Source: Macrotis lagotis (taxonomy: Eukaryota > Chordata > Mammalia > Peramelemorphia > Peramelidae). Taken from it: a stretch of 64,000 nucleotides of DNA. The notes under the pieces were generated by a model. That model had not been told where the DNA came from and did not search any database. It saw only the letters and a list, made by a program, of their open reading frames with translations. How positions within the stretch are numbered: the stretch's first letter is position 1; each line of letters begins with the position of its first letter. The stretch is taken from the NCBI RefSeq assembly GCF_037893015.1, contig NC_133666.1, positions 623,979,352 through 624,043,351 on the forward strand. The letters are read 5' to 3'. Both the position numbers and the translations under genes were made by a program. Below, in pieces: positions 11,205 to 23,680 of the stretch.

Positions 11205-11700
11205 GAAGTTGGAATATTCCTTGAATATCATTAAAGCATCTATGCATTTGAACATCTCTTGGAATTTTCTTACCTTGTCTTTGATAAAAAAATTTTCAAA
11301 CATTTTATTTTTTCCATTTACATACAGAGACAGATTCCAACAATCATCTTTTTGTGAGGTTTTGAGTTCCACATTTTTCTTCCTCCCTTCCTTCCTTCTT
11401 CCTCCCCAGTACAGCAAGTGATCTTATATAGGCTATATATATATATAATCATGTCTAACATATTTCCATATTAGTCATGTTGTGAAAGAAGAATCAGAAC
11501 TGAGGGGGAAAAAAACCATGAGAAATAAATAAAATATATAAAACAAGTTTTAAAAGTGAAAATCATGTGCTTTATTCTGCTTATTCAGACTCCACAACTT
11601 TTTCTCTGGAGATGGATGGCATTTTCCATCACAAGTCTTTAAGACTTGTCCTTGATCCCTGAATTGCTGAGAGAAACTAAATCCATCTCAGAGATTTTTT
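11205..11700 (-). repeat. Antisense L1 3' end
   Basis: Antisense marsupial L1 3' UTR: pyrimidine tract 'CTTCCTCCCTTCCTTCC' (about 11381), 'AATCATGTCTAACATATTTCC' region (about 11448-11468) and 'CATCACAAGTCTTTAAGAC' (about 11627). The same module occurs antisense at 21000-21500 and 44400-44580. Confidence 0.65.
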
Positions 11701-13130
11701 AAGGTTCATTTTGTCTTTTTAGCAAGTTTGTCTTGTAAATGTTTCTCCCACCCTCCCATCTCTCATTACACCATCTTTCTAGGTTTGAAGCTTTTTTATA
11801 AATCTATACTGGACCAATTATGTAGAGTGTCTAGTCTCTACTCTTGAGTAGTACTCTACTTGAGAAGGCAGATATTGTGTCTCTGATTTTCAGTAAATAT
11901 TTAGAAAATCAGGAGGGCCAAAGATTCTTTGAATTGGAAGGTACTTTATAGATTAGCTAGGAGAGTCTTCTCATACTAGTATAGCAGCATCCTTTCATGA
12001 AGGTGATCATACAGCCATTGTCATTCAGTCATCACTACCTTACAGTAGTAGTGATTACCCATTTCATCAAAGGACTATTTCTGCAGCTGAGCAAGAATAT
12101 GGCTTGTTTCTTGCCCCTGGAACTACTTAAAATAAGGCAGATCCCTCTTCCACATAAGAGCCCTTTTAGATATGTAAAAATAGTTCTTGTGTCTCTCTAG
12201 TATATTTTCCTTTCTTTCTGGCTGATTTTGCCAATTTAATATTGACAGATCTCTCCCTAGTCTGACCTTAGTGTCTATATTTGTTTCAGTCTTTGAACAT
12301 TGTACTTGTGCATTTGTTTATAATATCCTATAAATTGTGACCAAATTAATTTTTTTTTTGTTTTTGCAAGTTTCCATGTGGTAGACTTTTGAAGCTGTGA
12401 ACCTGGACATGGGTCTCCACCTGTCTTTTTTTTTTCCACTTCCTTTCAAATCAGGGCAGTTCTTTAAGCTGGATGGGTTGTGGATTCCCTGAAAGATGAA
12501 CACAGTTCTTGTTCCATCAGGAAATAGGGGTGGCAACTAGAAAGTTACATCTACAGATCTGGACTCTTTCCTTATCTAATGTCCTCCAGTCTTTCCCCAG
12601 AACATGAAGCTAAGCCTCTACTATGTGCAAGCTCCTAAAGTACTTTGTCCTCACTTTTATATTGTCTTCTTCCCCTAGAATGTAGTGGGGAAGACAGATT
12701 CAGTCCCAAGCCTTCGAATCAAAGCTATCTGTTAACAAAACTCTCTATTCCTTAAGCTAGGTGGAACCATATCCATGTGAACTAGAGTCAAGGTTTATAA
12801 ACAGGTTAGGTGACTTTACTGAACTCTTAAGATATAATTGCATCATAAATTTGTAACATTCTTTTTTTCAGTTTTTGCCTATTCTTACCTGGAAAGAATT
12901 TTTATCAGCTCCTTACCATTTTTTGTAAAAACATTCCCATCTCTCTCATTTACATTGCTTGGACTTGTAGATTTCTTGATTATTAATTCCTGGGAATGGC
13001 TGTATATTATTGGCTCGATTTTTTTTTAATTTTATAAACAAACAGGTTCAATTTAATAAATATTATTTAAGCATCTATTGTGATTTCTTATACTAGGCTA
13101 AGGGACACAAAGAAGAGGTCTCAGTGCCTG
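11700..13130. other. Intronic with CR1/L3- and L2-like relics
   Basis: No gene evidence. About 11990-12260 resembles antisense CR1/L3 sequence ('AGAGCCCTTTTAGATATG'). About 13040-13135 looks like an L2 tail ('GTTCAATTTAATAAATATTA', 'AGTGCCTGC'). The rest is not recognised. Confidence 0.4.
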
Positions 13131-13150
13131 CTTTAAAAGAGTTTACTATC

Positions 13151-13305
13151 AGGGTGGCTAGGTGGTGCAGTGGATAGAGCACTGGCCCTGGAGTCAGGAA
13201 TACCTGAGTTCAAATCCAACCTCAGACACTTAATAAAAACCTAGCTGTGTGGCCTTGGGCAAGCCACTTAACCCCATTTGCCTTGCAAAAAGAAAACCTA
13301 AAATA
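13151..13305 (+). repeat. tRNA-derived SINE with 16-bp TSD
   Basis: Full-length sense SINE with a perfect 16-bp target-site duplication AAAAGAGTTTACTATC at 13135-13150 and 13306-13321, showing L1-type retroposition. The tail 'GCAAAAAGAAAACCTAAAAT' is slightly interrupted. Confidence 0.95.
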
Positions 13306-14430
13306 AAAAGAGTTTACTATCTATTAGGAGGAGAAGATGTATATGTAAGTAACTGAAACTTTTTAGAGTAATGTAGGCAAACAAAAATAGATTATGTTGA
13401 CGGGGGAAAATCCAATAGAGAAGCATGAGAGATCCAAGAGAGAAGGGGTAGTTCTAAGTAAAAAAATGAGGGAAGATTCCATGGAAGAGATGTCATCTGA
13501 GCCAGGAGATTTCACTGGGCAGAGACTGTTCCAGGCATGGCATGGAGAATGACATGTGAAAATGCACAGAGTCCAGAAAGGACAGAAAAGATCAGGAAAC
13601 AACAAGTAGTCTGATCTGGAGACCCTTAACAAGAAAGTGTAAGAGTAAATTGGAGGACTTTTAATGGGAGGCTAATAGAGCCATGGCTAAACAGTGAGAG
13701 ATACACCAAATTTGGACAAGAGTTAGTATTCTAAAGAAGCTAACTTTTTTTTTATCAAATTGAAACAGAGAACTATAATCCTTAATACATTAAAAACATA
13801 CTATGTAAAATAGAATGTAAGAGCAGATGAGAAATAAAATAACAAACTTGCTGGAGCATGGAACATTTTAGTTGGGTTCTAAAAGATGGGTGAGAAGTAC
13901 AGGAGGTAAAGATGGAGGGAGGGCAAGGCTCTCTTCTATTGGTTTCTCTGGAACTGAATGGATAGAATGTACTTAGCCTCCCTCCAAACTTTGACTTTTT
14001 TGTGAATTGTGCATAAATTGACACAGTTGAACTAAGCATAGAGGAAACCTGGTATATTCTTTATGGGCTTCTATGAACAGTCAGGACAGATGATAGTAAG
14101 CATTTATGAGGACAGATGATAGTAAGCATTCATGCCCTCTCTCCCATTGGGCAGCACATATTTTTTTTCTCAGGACTTTATTATACCTTAGATTTTAGAG
14201 AAATTCTTCTCTATATATCTTCCATTGAGATCCAGGCTGCTCTGCCCCTTCTCTCTCTACTCAGGCTTTATGATCTTGTGTTTTTCCTCAAATCATTTTT
14301 ATTTTATTTCATTTCATTAGTATTGTGCATTAGAAAATAATTTTTAAAGATTGTATTGCAAGAATGTCATTGAACTTTTGCTTAAAGAGTTTTATTACTG
14401 AAAAATCTCTGAGAATTGCTGGCCTAGAGA
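13306..14430. other. Intronic; ancient repeat and unrecognised DNA
   Basis: About 13330-13700 resembles an old interspersed repeat also seen at 30780-31445 ('GGAAGATTCCATGGAAGAG', 'CTGTTCCAGGCATGGCATGG'). Bases 14090-14130 carry a short direct duplication of 'GACAGATGATAGTAAGCATT'. No coding evidence. Confidence 0.4.
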
Positions 14431-14441
14431 ATGAAATCTCT

Positions 14442-14588
14442 ATAATTATCTTTTAAATTTTATTTATTTTAGGCAGTGAAGCTAAGGTCATACAGCTAGG
14501 CAATTATTAAGTGTCTGAGTTCAAATTTGAACTCAGGTTCTCCTGATTCCAGAGCTGGTGCTCCACCCACTTCACCACCTAGCTGCCC
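14442..14588 (-). repeat. tRNA-derived SINE
   Basis: Antisense, fairly diverged copy: 'GGTCATACAGCTAGGCAATT', 'AAATTTGAACTCAGGTTCTC', 'CACCACCTAGCTGCCC'. Target-site duplication TGAAATCTCT at 14432-14441 and 14589-14598. Confidence 0.88.
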
Positions 14589-14599
14589 TGAAATCTCTT

Positions 14600-15190
14600 T
14601 AGCATGACATTCAAGACCTCTATTAAGTGCTCATCCCTCCCATCCCCCCACTTATTTCTCCAGTCTTGCCTTCCTATTCAGTATGCTCCATTGGCTCCCA
14701 AATAACTCCAAGATCAAATAGAAAGTCCTCTGCTTGGCCTTTAAAGCCCTTTCACAACTTGGCATCTTCTCTCATTTTCAGTCTTATAACTTCCTCCATT
14801 CCATACTCTCTGTGATCCTGCTTCAGTGACCTTTTTTCTCTTCACATATGACCCTCCTTCAGCCTCTTCATTGACTGTCACTAGTGTCTGGAATACTTTC
14901 CTTCAAGGCTCAGTTCACTTCCCACCTTCCCCAGTCTCCCTCAAAACTAAAACCTTCTCTGAGATTGCCTTTACGTTGTATATATATATCCTGTTGACAC
15001 ACCACTCAGGCTTCAAAATCTTGTGTTCTATCTTAAATCATTTTTATTTTATTTTATTTCATTAGCATTCATTAGTACATTAGAAAATAAAAAGATTATA
15101 TTGCAAGAGGGCAGGTATCCTTTTTTGTGTCCCCAGTGTGTAACATAGAGCCTGGAACACAATAAGCACTTATTAAATTCTGTTGACCAA
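14600..15190 (+). repeat. L2 LINE 3' end
   Basis: Sense L2: 'TTGGCCTTTAAAGCCCTTTC' (about 14735), 'CTCAGTTCACTTCCCACC', 'GAGGGCAGGTATCC' and the L2 terminus 'AATAAGCACTTATTAAATTC' (about 15161). Decayed; no protein. Confidence 0.7.
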
Positions 15191-15406
15191 TTACCTGACC
15201 TGAAATGTTTCCTCCGGTCCCACTGGTGAATTTACAGCCACACCTTCAGTTAGGAAAATGCATAAACTGTCACTCACAGAGTTAGTGTTCATGATGATTT
15301 GACAACAGCGTTATCCAAGGGACTTTGTGATTCCCTACAAGTTCTGGTTGGGAGGGTGGTGGAATCCTGGCATTTCTCAATCTTCACTGCTTTTTTCCCC
15401 CCCCAG

Positions 15407-15497
15407 CTCTGCCTGCTCTCCAGGTGCCTGCACATCTTCTGAGGGGACCCCAGGAGATCAGGTAATGGCAGCTGAGCTCCTGCCAGCCTGGTCCCAG
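15407..15497 (+). CDS. KRAB-ZNF start-codon exon (coding 15465-15497)
   Basis: Exon 2 of the KRAB zinc-finger gene. A pyrimidine tract ending CCCCAG gives an acceptor before 15407 (a second AG at 15423 is possible). The ATG at 15465 has G at -3 and G at +4, a strong initiation context. It opens MAAELLPAWSQ, which is how many KRAB-ZNF proteins begin, and ends CAG|GTGAGC with GT at 15498. The 33-nt coding part ends in phase 0, which fits the phase-0 KRAB-A exon at 29104. The exon is too short to be found as an open frame by itself. The alternative that this is an unused look-alike is unlikely given matching donor, phase and peptide. Confidence 0.82.
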
Positions 15498-15499
15498 GT

Positions 15500-16123
15500 G
15501 AGCCTTTCCACTAGAGATCCCATAATTGTTGGGTGCCCAGTGACCCCCCCCCCATTTTCTACCTATACCAGGACCCTGTTTGTCCAGTAGCTGTTTCTAC
15601 CAAGCACCTATCCCTAATTTTCATCTAGGGATGAGAGGAACCATATGGCCTGCTCTCTGGTTCCCTTCAGATCCCATTTCTCACATTTTGTCCTTTCCAT
15701 CCCATTCCTCTCAGCCTCACAGAACCTAAGCCTATCTAAAATGAGCAAACTTTCCTATAAGTGATCAACCTTACTCTGAAGACCTCCAAGAACAGGGGGA
15801 ATTCACTCCCTACTCAGAGAACCCCTTCCATATGTGGTTCTCTATTGTGCTAAGAAATTTCACTCTCTAATGCTATTGGTCCCAGTTCTGTCTTCCATAA
15901 CCACTGTTCTTGTATGTCTTCGGTGATCTGCCATTACTTTCATCTTTTCTTTTGTGCAGAGTCCCCTTTGGGGAACATCATCTCTATCTCTGTAGCTTTT
16001 TCTGTGCTTCTACTTACACTGATGTGTTCTGTACCCCTTAGGATACAGTCATGAAAGGGCCAAATCCCTGATAGAACTCTCCTGGGGGTGGCTAACTCAG
16101 AGTAATTCGCTCCATCCTTTATG
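15500..16123 (-). repeat. CR1/L3-like relic in intron 2
   Basis: About 15715-15990 resembles antisense CR1/L3: 'GGAATTCACTCCCTACTCAG', 'TTCCATATGTGGTTCTCTAT' and 'AAGAAATTTCACTCTC' follow in the order seen in other copies (40050-40480, 54780-55250). No other content recognised. Confidence 0.45.
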
Positions 16124-16138
16124 CTAGCTCTATGATTT

Positions 16139-16324
16139 TTTTTTTAGGTTTTTTGCAAGGCAAATGGGGTTAAGTGGCTTGCCCAAGGCCACACAGTTAG
16201 GTAATTATTAAGTGTCTGAGACCAGACACAGTTAGGTAATTATTAAGTGTCTGAGACCAGATTTGAACCCAGGTACTCATGACTCCAGGGGCCGGTGCTT
16301 TATCCATTGCACCACCTAGCCGCC
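16139..16324 (-). repeat. SINE with internal 35-bp tandem duplication
   Basis: Antisense SINE with a perfect 15-bp target-site duplication CTAGCTCTATGATTT (16124-16138 and 16325-16339). It is longer than the other copies because a 35-bp segment starting ACACAGTTAGG is present twice, at 16191-16225 and 16226-16260, with no mismatch. Confidence 0.95.
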
Positions 16325-16329
16325 CTAGC

Positions 16330-16955
16330 TCTATGATTTCTGCTAGAAACTTGTCCATTTCTTCTCCCTGCGTTCTCCTCCCATAGCTGTATTGCCTTTG
16401 TCCTGATCCACATGATCCTCCCCAGGGAGGACATCTTTCTGACTCAGCCAACCCTATCATCTGCTTATTTCTTCTGAACATGTTGTGCCTATTCATTGCT
16501 ATATTCAAGTCATGAGTCACACCCCATTAAGCCTCTGTGAGGTCATATTTACCTATTTCTATCACAATTTAATTCACTTCATTCATTCCATATCCTGTGA
16601 TCACCTTTAACTGCTAGTCCCATTTCTATGCCTCTTCCCTTTTTTGCACTCCTGTGGGTTTTTGGATGCCTCCCCTGCAGTTCTTTCCCTTTAAATATAC
16701 CTGCTGCACTCTATAGAATCTGGTTTAGTTATATATACATAATTTTATTTAGACTTGTACATTTTTATTTTGAAAATTATTATAAATTTATGAACTTAAA
16801 CTTTCCTTTTATCAGGAAAGATTAAAAAATAAAGTCTCTTGCCTAAAACTGTTAAGACAATTAATTCAAACAAGGCAATGACCAAACTTTCTTTTCTACT
16901 TTCCCCTTTCTAAGATTATCTGAAGTTCTACTACCTTAGATTTTTTTCTTTTTTT
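16330..16955. other. Intronic, unrecognised
   Basis: No gene or repeat family that I can name. AT-rich, with broken short frames only. Confidence 0.4.
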
Positions 16956-16959
16956 TTTC

Positions 16960-17710
16960 AATACAGAGCTGTAGTTGTTGTGTGTGGAATTGTGATAATG
17001 CTGTTCTTGCTTTTACATCACTTCATGTCTTTCCCCATTTTCTCTTTATTTGTATTCATTCTTTTTTATGAAACCATGGTATTACTCTGAAAGGTTTGTG
17101 ATTTGGTGTCTTTCATCTAGGGGGTAATTCAATGTGAAAATTCTCCACTGATGTAGACAATTTATCTGTTACTTTTAAGTCCTAGAGAATTGTCTTAGAA
17201 ACCTAGAGATTAGTTGCTCTGTCCATAGTCACAATTAATATTGTTCAGGCTCAAGACTTAAATACAAAGGCTTCCTGATTCCCAAGTCTTGCCCCCTATC
17301 CACTCTGCCATGCTGCCCCTGATTTTGCATTGTGCATCATAATTTATTGAGCTATTTTACAAAGATATTTAAATTATTTTTAATTTTTTTCCTCTAAAAA
17401 TAAGTATAGTGAACTAATGTTTTTATGTAGACACAAACCTTTTTTTTTTAAACAAGAGGTCCTTTTTTTTCCTGGTATTGAATTGCTGGGTCAGGGAATA
17501 TGATTAATTTTGTGACTCTTTTGCACATTGCCAGACGGTTTTTTATAAAAACTGTTTAACAGCTTATAATTCCAACAACAATCTATTAGAATTCCTGTCT
17601 ATTACCTTTTTTTGACCATTTTATTGAGTAAAAATATCTTGAAATTGGTTATTAAAGTAATTGATCATTTTTTCATGTGGTCATTGACAGTTCATATTTC
17701 CTCCTTTGAA
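16960..17710 (-). repeat. Antisense L1-like 3' fragments
   Basis: Antisense LINE 3' text: 'ATTGAATTGCTGGGTCAGGG' (about 17478), 'TTGCACATTGCCAGACGG' and 'TTATAATTCCAACAACAATC' match the arrangement seen in the antisense L1 copies at 21.7-21.9 and 35.8-36.0 kb. An antisense MIR-like piece is embedded at about 17205-17325. Confidence 0.5.
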
Positions 17711-17790
17711 AGTCATCTGTTATATCCTTTGATCATTGATTAATAGGGAGTTAGCAATTCACATGTGTTAGAATTTGATAAGATTTTTTC

Positions 17791-17815
<25 letters not shown>
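17791..17815. repeat. (TA)n microsatellite
   Basis: An uninterrupted run of TA dinucleotides, followed by AT-rich sequence. Confidence 0.95.
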
Positions 17816-17822
<7 letters not shown>

Positions 17823-17829
17823 ATGATCA

Positions 17830-19250
17830 TAGTATTTCAAAAGGATTTTTTAAAGTTCCTGAATTTCACCCCTTTATCTAACACATTTATTACAATTATT
17901 TTTCCAAATAATTTTCTTTTAATTTTAGAGCCATTTCTGTATGCTGCATAAAATCCTTTTATCTTTGTATAGCACAAGCACAGACACCGATACATCCATG
18001 CCAACACTTTAGTTTGTGGATGGGGTTTGGAAGTGGTAATTCTTAAATCTAAAATATTTACCATTTAACACAAAAGCAATCATAAGTTCACAGCAAAACC
18101 AATGCAAAATCTTTCTTTCCTCATTCCCCCACCCCCACCCCAAACTAGAACAGACAGTAGACAGCCACCAGTCACTCCAGATGTCCCATTTCTAAGATTG
18201 TATGTGCTGGTAGAGAGCAACAAGCCCCAACCAACTCCCAGCAAGTCAGCCCAAGAAACAGCTGTGTCAGCTGAAAGCTTTCTATTCTAAACATCCTGGC
18301 TCCATGTGATCTTTCCTGCTTCCTCTATGATTTTTTACAGTTCTCTGTGCTTTCAATCAAAGCCTCCTAGTGGTCGATGTCTATTCTTTATGAGATAAAA
18401 ATGTGTTTGTTTCAGATGTGAATCTAATGTATATTTATGTAATCTTTCCAGAGTCTCTAAACTGTTACTTAATGTTTCTCAGTTACAAACTTCTAAACTT
18501 TTTTAAAAAATCATATGCAAGTAAAACAATGGATCACATTGCCCTGCAGCCATCATTTCTGCAATCATTTCTACACCTTCAAATAGATCTTCTCCATATA
18601 TTCGTCTGAGGGACAATTCTCTATTTTGTGTTGATAATATTCTGAGTCTCCTCAATATTTTTATCTGAAAAATTGTTTCACAAGTTGATTTATCAGTTTT
18701 CCTTACACAAAAATATTTTATTAAACTGCTTTAAGCTGCTACACACTGTTTCCATACCTTACAATTGTATTATCAAATTCATCATTTTGTCTCCAATAAT
18801 TTCACCTGTATTTGATATTCCTCCTCACCATTGTCAGTTCAAATATAGTTTCTTTTTTGTCTTTTCATGGTCTTTTTATTAGTTACTCTATTTACATCTA
18901 GCTTTTTAATTGTTGGTATGTTATTCTGTACAAAGATTCTGTATCCACTATTAGTCTCATATTTTATTGACTCACCCTAAAGAAAATCAGACTAAACAAA
19001 GTTACTCTGATTTATATTAACTTGGTTATAATGTATTTACTGTAAACTTTCCCTTTATGAAAGAAGCCTTGCTTTTGGAGCACCTTGTTCTCTTTTCCTT
19101 CTTGTTTCTCCTTACCTTTACTTTTTCCCCCTTTCTTTGTTCTGTAATATTTAATTAATTTAACCAACACAGTATATTTTACATACCCTCAAATTTGTTG
19201 GCAACTAGTTTGTCATGATTAGAAAAGTGTGAATTAGTTTTAAATGTTCA
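17830..19250. other. Intronic, unrecognised AT-rich DNA
   Basis: No coding evidence. Parts are T-rich and may be antisense LINE sequence, but I cannot place them in a family. Confidence 0.35.
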
Positions 19251-19260
19251 TCCTTTTTTC

Positions 19261-19394
19261 TTTTTTGAGGGGGGTGGTGTTGTGCAAGGCAATGGGTCAC
19301 AACAGCTAGGTAATTATTAAATGTCTGAGGCTGGATTTGAGCTCAGGTCTTTCTGAGTCCAGGGCCAGTGCTCTGTACCACTTAGCTGTCCCTC
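19261..19394 (-). repeat. tRNA-derived SINE, diverged
   Basis: Antisense SINE: 'GTGCAAGGCAATGGGTCACA' shows a deletion relative to other copies, then 'AGCTAGGTAATTATTAAATG', 'CCAGGGCCAGTGCTCTGTAC', 'CACTTAGCTGTCCC'. Flanks 'TCATCCTTTTTT' on both sides suggest the target-site duplication. Confidence 0.85.
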
Positions 19395-19399
19395 ATCCT

Positions 19400-20355
19400 T
19401 TTTTTCTTGAAGACAACTTTGTTTCAAGTTTTCTTTGAGGTTCATATGTCTTCCTGTAAATTTCTTTGCAAAATCAAAGTACTTCTCAAATGTCCATCTC
19501 TTGGCCTTAATACAGCAAACAATATACTTGAAATAGAATTTTCTTAAGTAGATAGTTCATGTCCCTGTAACTGAATTTTGTGTGTATTGTAATCCCATTT
19601 CCACTGCATTCCCTGGTTCTCATTGAAAAAAAAATGTGATCCTAACATTATTAAGTAATTTTATGTTACTGGCACCCTGGAGTACTTTTTTCCTTATAAA
19701 GGTTTAATTATATGTTAAATTCTGGGTCTTTCCCAGTTGGAGTCTTGTGTTTTCTTCCTTATTTATATTTTTCCTTTTTTTCCTCTACTTCTCCAAAGAA
19801 TTTTTGGTCAGTTTTCTGGAATATTGTATTTATATTACTATTTTATTTTTCTAAATTTTCTGGAACATCAATATTCTTTTGTTTGCCTCATCATTATACA
19901 AATTCCATGATTGTCTTTTGTATCTAAATGTTTTCCTGTTCTTTGGTTAATTCTAATATTTCTGAGCCTCTTGTTACCTGTAATTCATTTTCTGTACCAT
20001 TAAGTCTGTTACTTGTTTATTCCTTTAGGAAGGTGGCAAGGAGGGGAGTAGTACTACAGTCTCCATATTGATGCTTTAGTTCATTATTTCCTTCCCATTT
20101 TTTATCTCTAGCTTAAGTTTTTCCAGGATTTTTTTTTACATTCAAAATTTTTTATTTAATCTGATGAACTACTTAGCATATTAATTCTTGCTTAATTTTT
20201 AAAAATATATCATCTATCTTTTTGAAAACATTTTTTTAGATTTCATTGTTTTCTTTTTACACTTGCTTCACTTTTAGTCTATTAGCTTTATATATGAAAT
20301 CACAAAACTATTACATATAGCTTATTTCTTTCAGAAATACCAACATTGCCTTTCT
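19400..20355. other. Intronic T-rich DNA, possible antisense LINE
   Basis: T-rich with short open frames only. Reading on the minus strand gives Lys/Glu-rich broken frames like L1 ORF1, but I cannot confirm the family. Confidence 0.3.
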
Positions 20356-20360
20356 TTGTC

Positions 20361-20507
20361 TTTTTTAATTTTTACAAGGCAATGGAATTTAGTGACTTAC
20401 CCAAGGTCATACAGCTAAGTAAGTATTAAGTGTCTATTCAAATTTGGACTCAGGTCCTCCTGACTCCAAGGTCGATGCTCAGTCCACTTTGCCATCTAGC
20501 TGCCCCT
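20361..20507 (-). repeat. tRNA-derived SINE
   Basis: Antisense copy: 'ACAAGGCAATGGAATTTAGT', 'AGGTCATACAGCTAAGTAAG', 'TCAGGTCCTCCTGACTCC', 'CATCTAGCTGCCCC'. More diverged than the copies with clean duplications. Confidence 0.85.
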
Positions 20508-20559
20508 CTCCTGTCTATTTTTAAAATGTTTCATTGAAATGCTTTTCTTTATTCTCTTG

Positions 20560-23200
20560 CCTTTTTTGACAACACTTTGACTATATCCCCAACTCTCTTC
20601 ATTCCCCTTCCCCCATAAAAGCCCTCCTTTATAATAAAAGTATAGTCATACAAAACACATTTATGTTACAATGGTTGTGTCTAGAAATGTTTCTGCCATT
20701 CTGTACCTATGATCTGTTATCTTTCCCCATCAGGCTGTCAAGAGTTGTGCATTGGTCATACCACATTGATCAGAGTTCTTAAATCTTTCTCTGTAGTTTT
20801 TACAGTGTTCTGGTTGTTCTGATTTGGCTCACTTCATTCTACATAAATGCATAGAAGTCTTTGTCTGAATCCAACCCTTTCATCTTTGTTTTAATAGTGC
20901 TAAAATATAGAGTTATTTACATTCATATAGTATAAGTTGTACAGCCATTATTTTATTTAATTTGATGGAATTATACTTTGTTTCCAGTTCTTTTTTTAAT
21001 TAATTTTTTCCAATTACTTGTAAAAACAATTTTTACCATCCATTTTTAAAAATTGAATTCTAAATTCTCCCCTCCCCCCCAAAAGACAAGCTATTTGATA
21101 TAGACTTTATATGCCCAGTCAAGCAAAAAAAATTTCTCTATTATCCATGTTCTATGAGAAAAGAGACCAAAAACACAAGAAAAATAAAATTTTAAAAGTA
21201 TTCTTCTAGGGGCAGCTAGGCGGTACAGTTGATAAGAGCACCGGCCCTGGAGTCAGGAGGACCTAAGTTCAAATCCCGCCTCAGACACTTAATAATTACC
21301 TAGCTGTGTGACCTTCAGCAAGTCACTTAACCCCATTGCCTTGCAATAAACTAAAAACAAAAAAAAAGTATGCTTCTATCTGCATTTAGTCTCTATCACT
21401 TCTTTCTCTGAAAGTGGGTAATATTTTTCATCACAAGTCCTTAGGAACTGTCTTGGATCACTGAATTGCTGAGATTAACTAAATCATTCACAGTTGAACA
21501 TTATATAGTATTGCTGTTATTGTTTTGGTTCTGTTCATTCTACTTTGCATTAGTTCATGTAAATCTTTACAAGTTTTTCTGCAAGTATTCTGCTTGTCAT
21601 TTCTTATAGTATAATAGTATTCCATGACAGTCATAGACCACAACTTGTTCAGCCATTCCCCAACTAATGAGCATCCTCTCAATTTCCAAATCTTAATCAC
21701 CACGAAAAGAGCTACTATAAATATTTTTCCTTTTTCTTTGATCTCTTTAGAATACAGAGCTAGTAGTAGTATTGCTGGTTCAAAGGGTATGCAATTTTAC
21801 AGCTCTCTGAGTATTCTACAGAATAGTTGAGTCAATTCACATCTCCATCAACAATGCATTAGTGTCCCACTTTTTTTATATCCCCTCCAACATTTGACTA
21901 TAGATAGCCTTGACTTATTCTTCTAAAAACTGTCTATTCATATCCTTTTACCACATTTGTCATTTGGGGAATGACTCATTCTTATAAGATTTGACTCAGT
22001 TCTCTATATATTTGAGAAATAAAGTCTTTATTAGAGAAGCTTGCTATAAAGTTTTTTCCCCCAGGTTTCTGCTTTCCCTTTAATTTTGGTTGCATTGGTT
22101 ATGTTTGTGCAAAACCTTTTTTAATTTAATGTAATCAAAATTACCCTAAAATAGGTAAGCTTTCCATAATGCTCTCTATCTCTTGTTTTGATCATAAATT
22201 CTTCCTTTATCCATAGATCTGACAGGAAGATATTCCATGCTCTCCTAATTTGCTTATGACAATTCCCTTTATGTATAACTTATGTACCCATTTTGATCAT
22301 CTCTTGTATATGGTGAAAGATGTTGGCTATATCTAATTTCTGCCAAAGTGCTTTCCAGCTTTCCCAGCAATTTTTGTCATATAGTAAGTACTTGTCATAA
22401 ATGCTTAGACCTTTGTGTTTATCGAACACTAGATTACTATGATCATTTACTATTATTTATTGTGTATCTAATCTATTCCCTTGATCCACATTTTTTATTG
22501 TTTTTTGAATTTTACAGTTTTTCCCCCATTCTTGCTTCTCTATCCCTACCCCCCACAGAAGGCAATCTAATAGTCTTTACATTGTTTCCATGCTATACAC
22601 TGATCAAAATTGAATGTGTTGAGAGAAATCACATCCTTAAGGAAAAAATAAAATATAAGAAATAGCAAAATTACATAATAAGATAACTTTCGATCCACAT
22701 TTTTTTAAAAAAAATTATTCTGTTGGTATCCTTGACCTTTTATTCTTCTAGATAAATTTTGTTGTGATTTTTTTCTAGCTCTATAAAATAATTTTTGGTA
22801 ATTTGATTGGTACTGAATAGTTCTGAATAGTGAATTATTTTTTAGTCCAGTTTTTTCCTTATAAAAAGTATGTCTACAGATATTTTGGTACCTTTGAGTT
22901 ATTTCCTTCTTTCTCTAAGCACTTTGGGGAATATTCTAGTAGTGGTAATAGCTTAATCAAAGGGTATATGCTGTTCAGTGATTTTTTTTTTTAAACAAGG
23001 TTCAAAATTGCTTCCCAAACAGGTTGAACCAATTCACAGCTCCACCAGCAGTTTGTTAGTGTTTCTGTCTTCTCATAGCCCCTCCAACTGTTCCACAGTA
23101 TTTTTTAACTGTATCAACACTTTTCTTAATAGTACTCATTTATTTAGGTTTCTTTTTAGTTCTCTTCCATATTTTCTGTTGTGGATCAGAAAGTCAAACC
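20560..23200 (-). repeat. Mosaic of antisense L1 3' fragments
   Basis: Several antisense L1 pieces. About 20560-20985 is one truncated copy. About 20990-22510 is a longer one: 3' UTR, the segment reading 'WNTIILYK'-like on the minus strand near 21600, 'TCCATCAACAATGCATTAG' at about 21844, and ORF2-like text to about 22510. Pieces of others follow at about 22510-22680 and 22700-23200 ('CACAGCTCCACCAGCAGTTTG' region, about 23034). A SINE interrupts it at 21209-21363. No intact frame remains. Confidence 0.6.
21209..21363 (+). repeat. tRNA-derived SINE nested in antisense L1
   Basis: Full-length sense SINE with imperfect target-site duplication AAAGTATTCTTCTA (ending 21208) and AAAGTATGCTTCTA (from about 21365), one mismatch. 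It is younger than the antisense L1 it interrupts. Confidence 0.93.
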
Positions 23201-23239
23201 CATTTTAATGACAGATCTGATTAATTTAGTTGTTCATTT

Positions 23240-23680
23240 TTCAGATCTTACTTTTCTCTTCTAAAGCCTCTGGTGAAGGAACTGAGATTACATCATAGGA
23301 GATTTGTCTGAGAAAATTGAGGATATTTAACTTAGATAAAAGTAAATAAGCATAAGGGGGACAAAGGGTAAGGGAGAAGATAATGTCTGTCTTCGGATAT
23401 TTGAAGAGCTGTCATTTAGAAAACCAATCAGATCTGTTCTGCTTAGACCCAATGGCAAAGTTGGGAGTAATAGGTAGAGGCAGATTTTTGCTTGATGGAA
23501 AAGGAAGGTCCCTAACAATTGAAGAGTTGTCCAAATCTGGAATGGCCTGCCTTTCTAAGTAGTGTGTTCCCCTTAGTTAAGTCTCTGTTTAAAAGCTAGT
23601 TGTTGTTGTTGAAAGGATTCTTGGCAAGGAGATGAAAGAGTTGAAAGAAATAAAAGAACTGAGGACTGTTCTGACTTTGA
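23240..23680 (+). repeat. CR1/L3-like LINE 3' relic
   Basis: Sequence resembling the CR1/L3 3' region: 'GATATTTGAAGAGCTGTCAT' (about 23395), 'CAGATCTGTTCTGCTTAG', 'CAATGGCAAAGTTGGGAG', 'GGAATGGCCTGCCTTTC'. A second copy is at 29990-30240. Confidence 0.5.
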
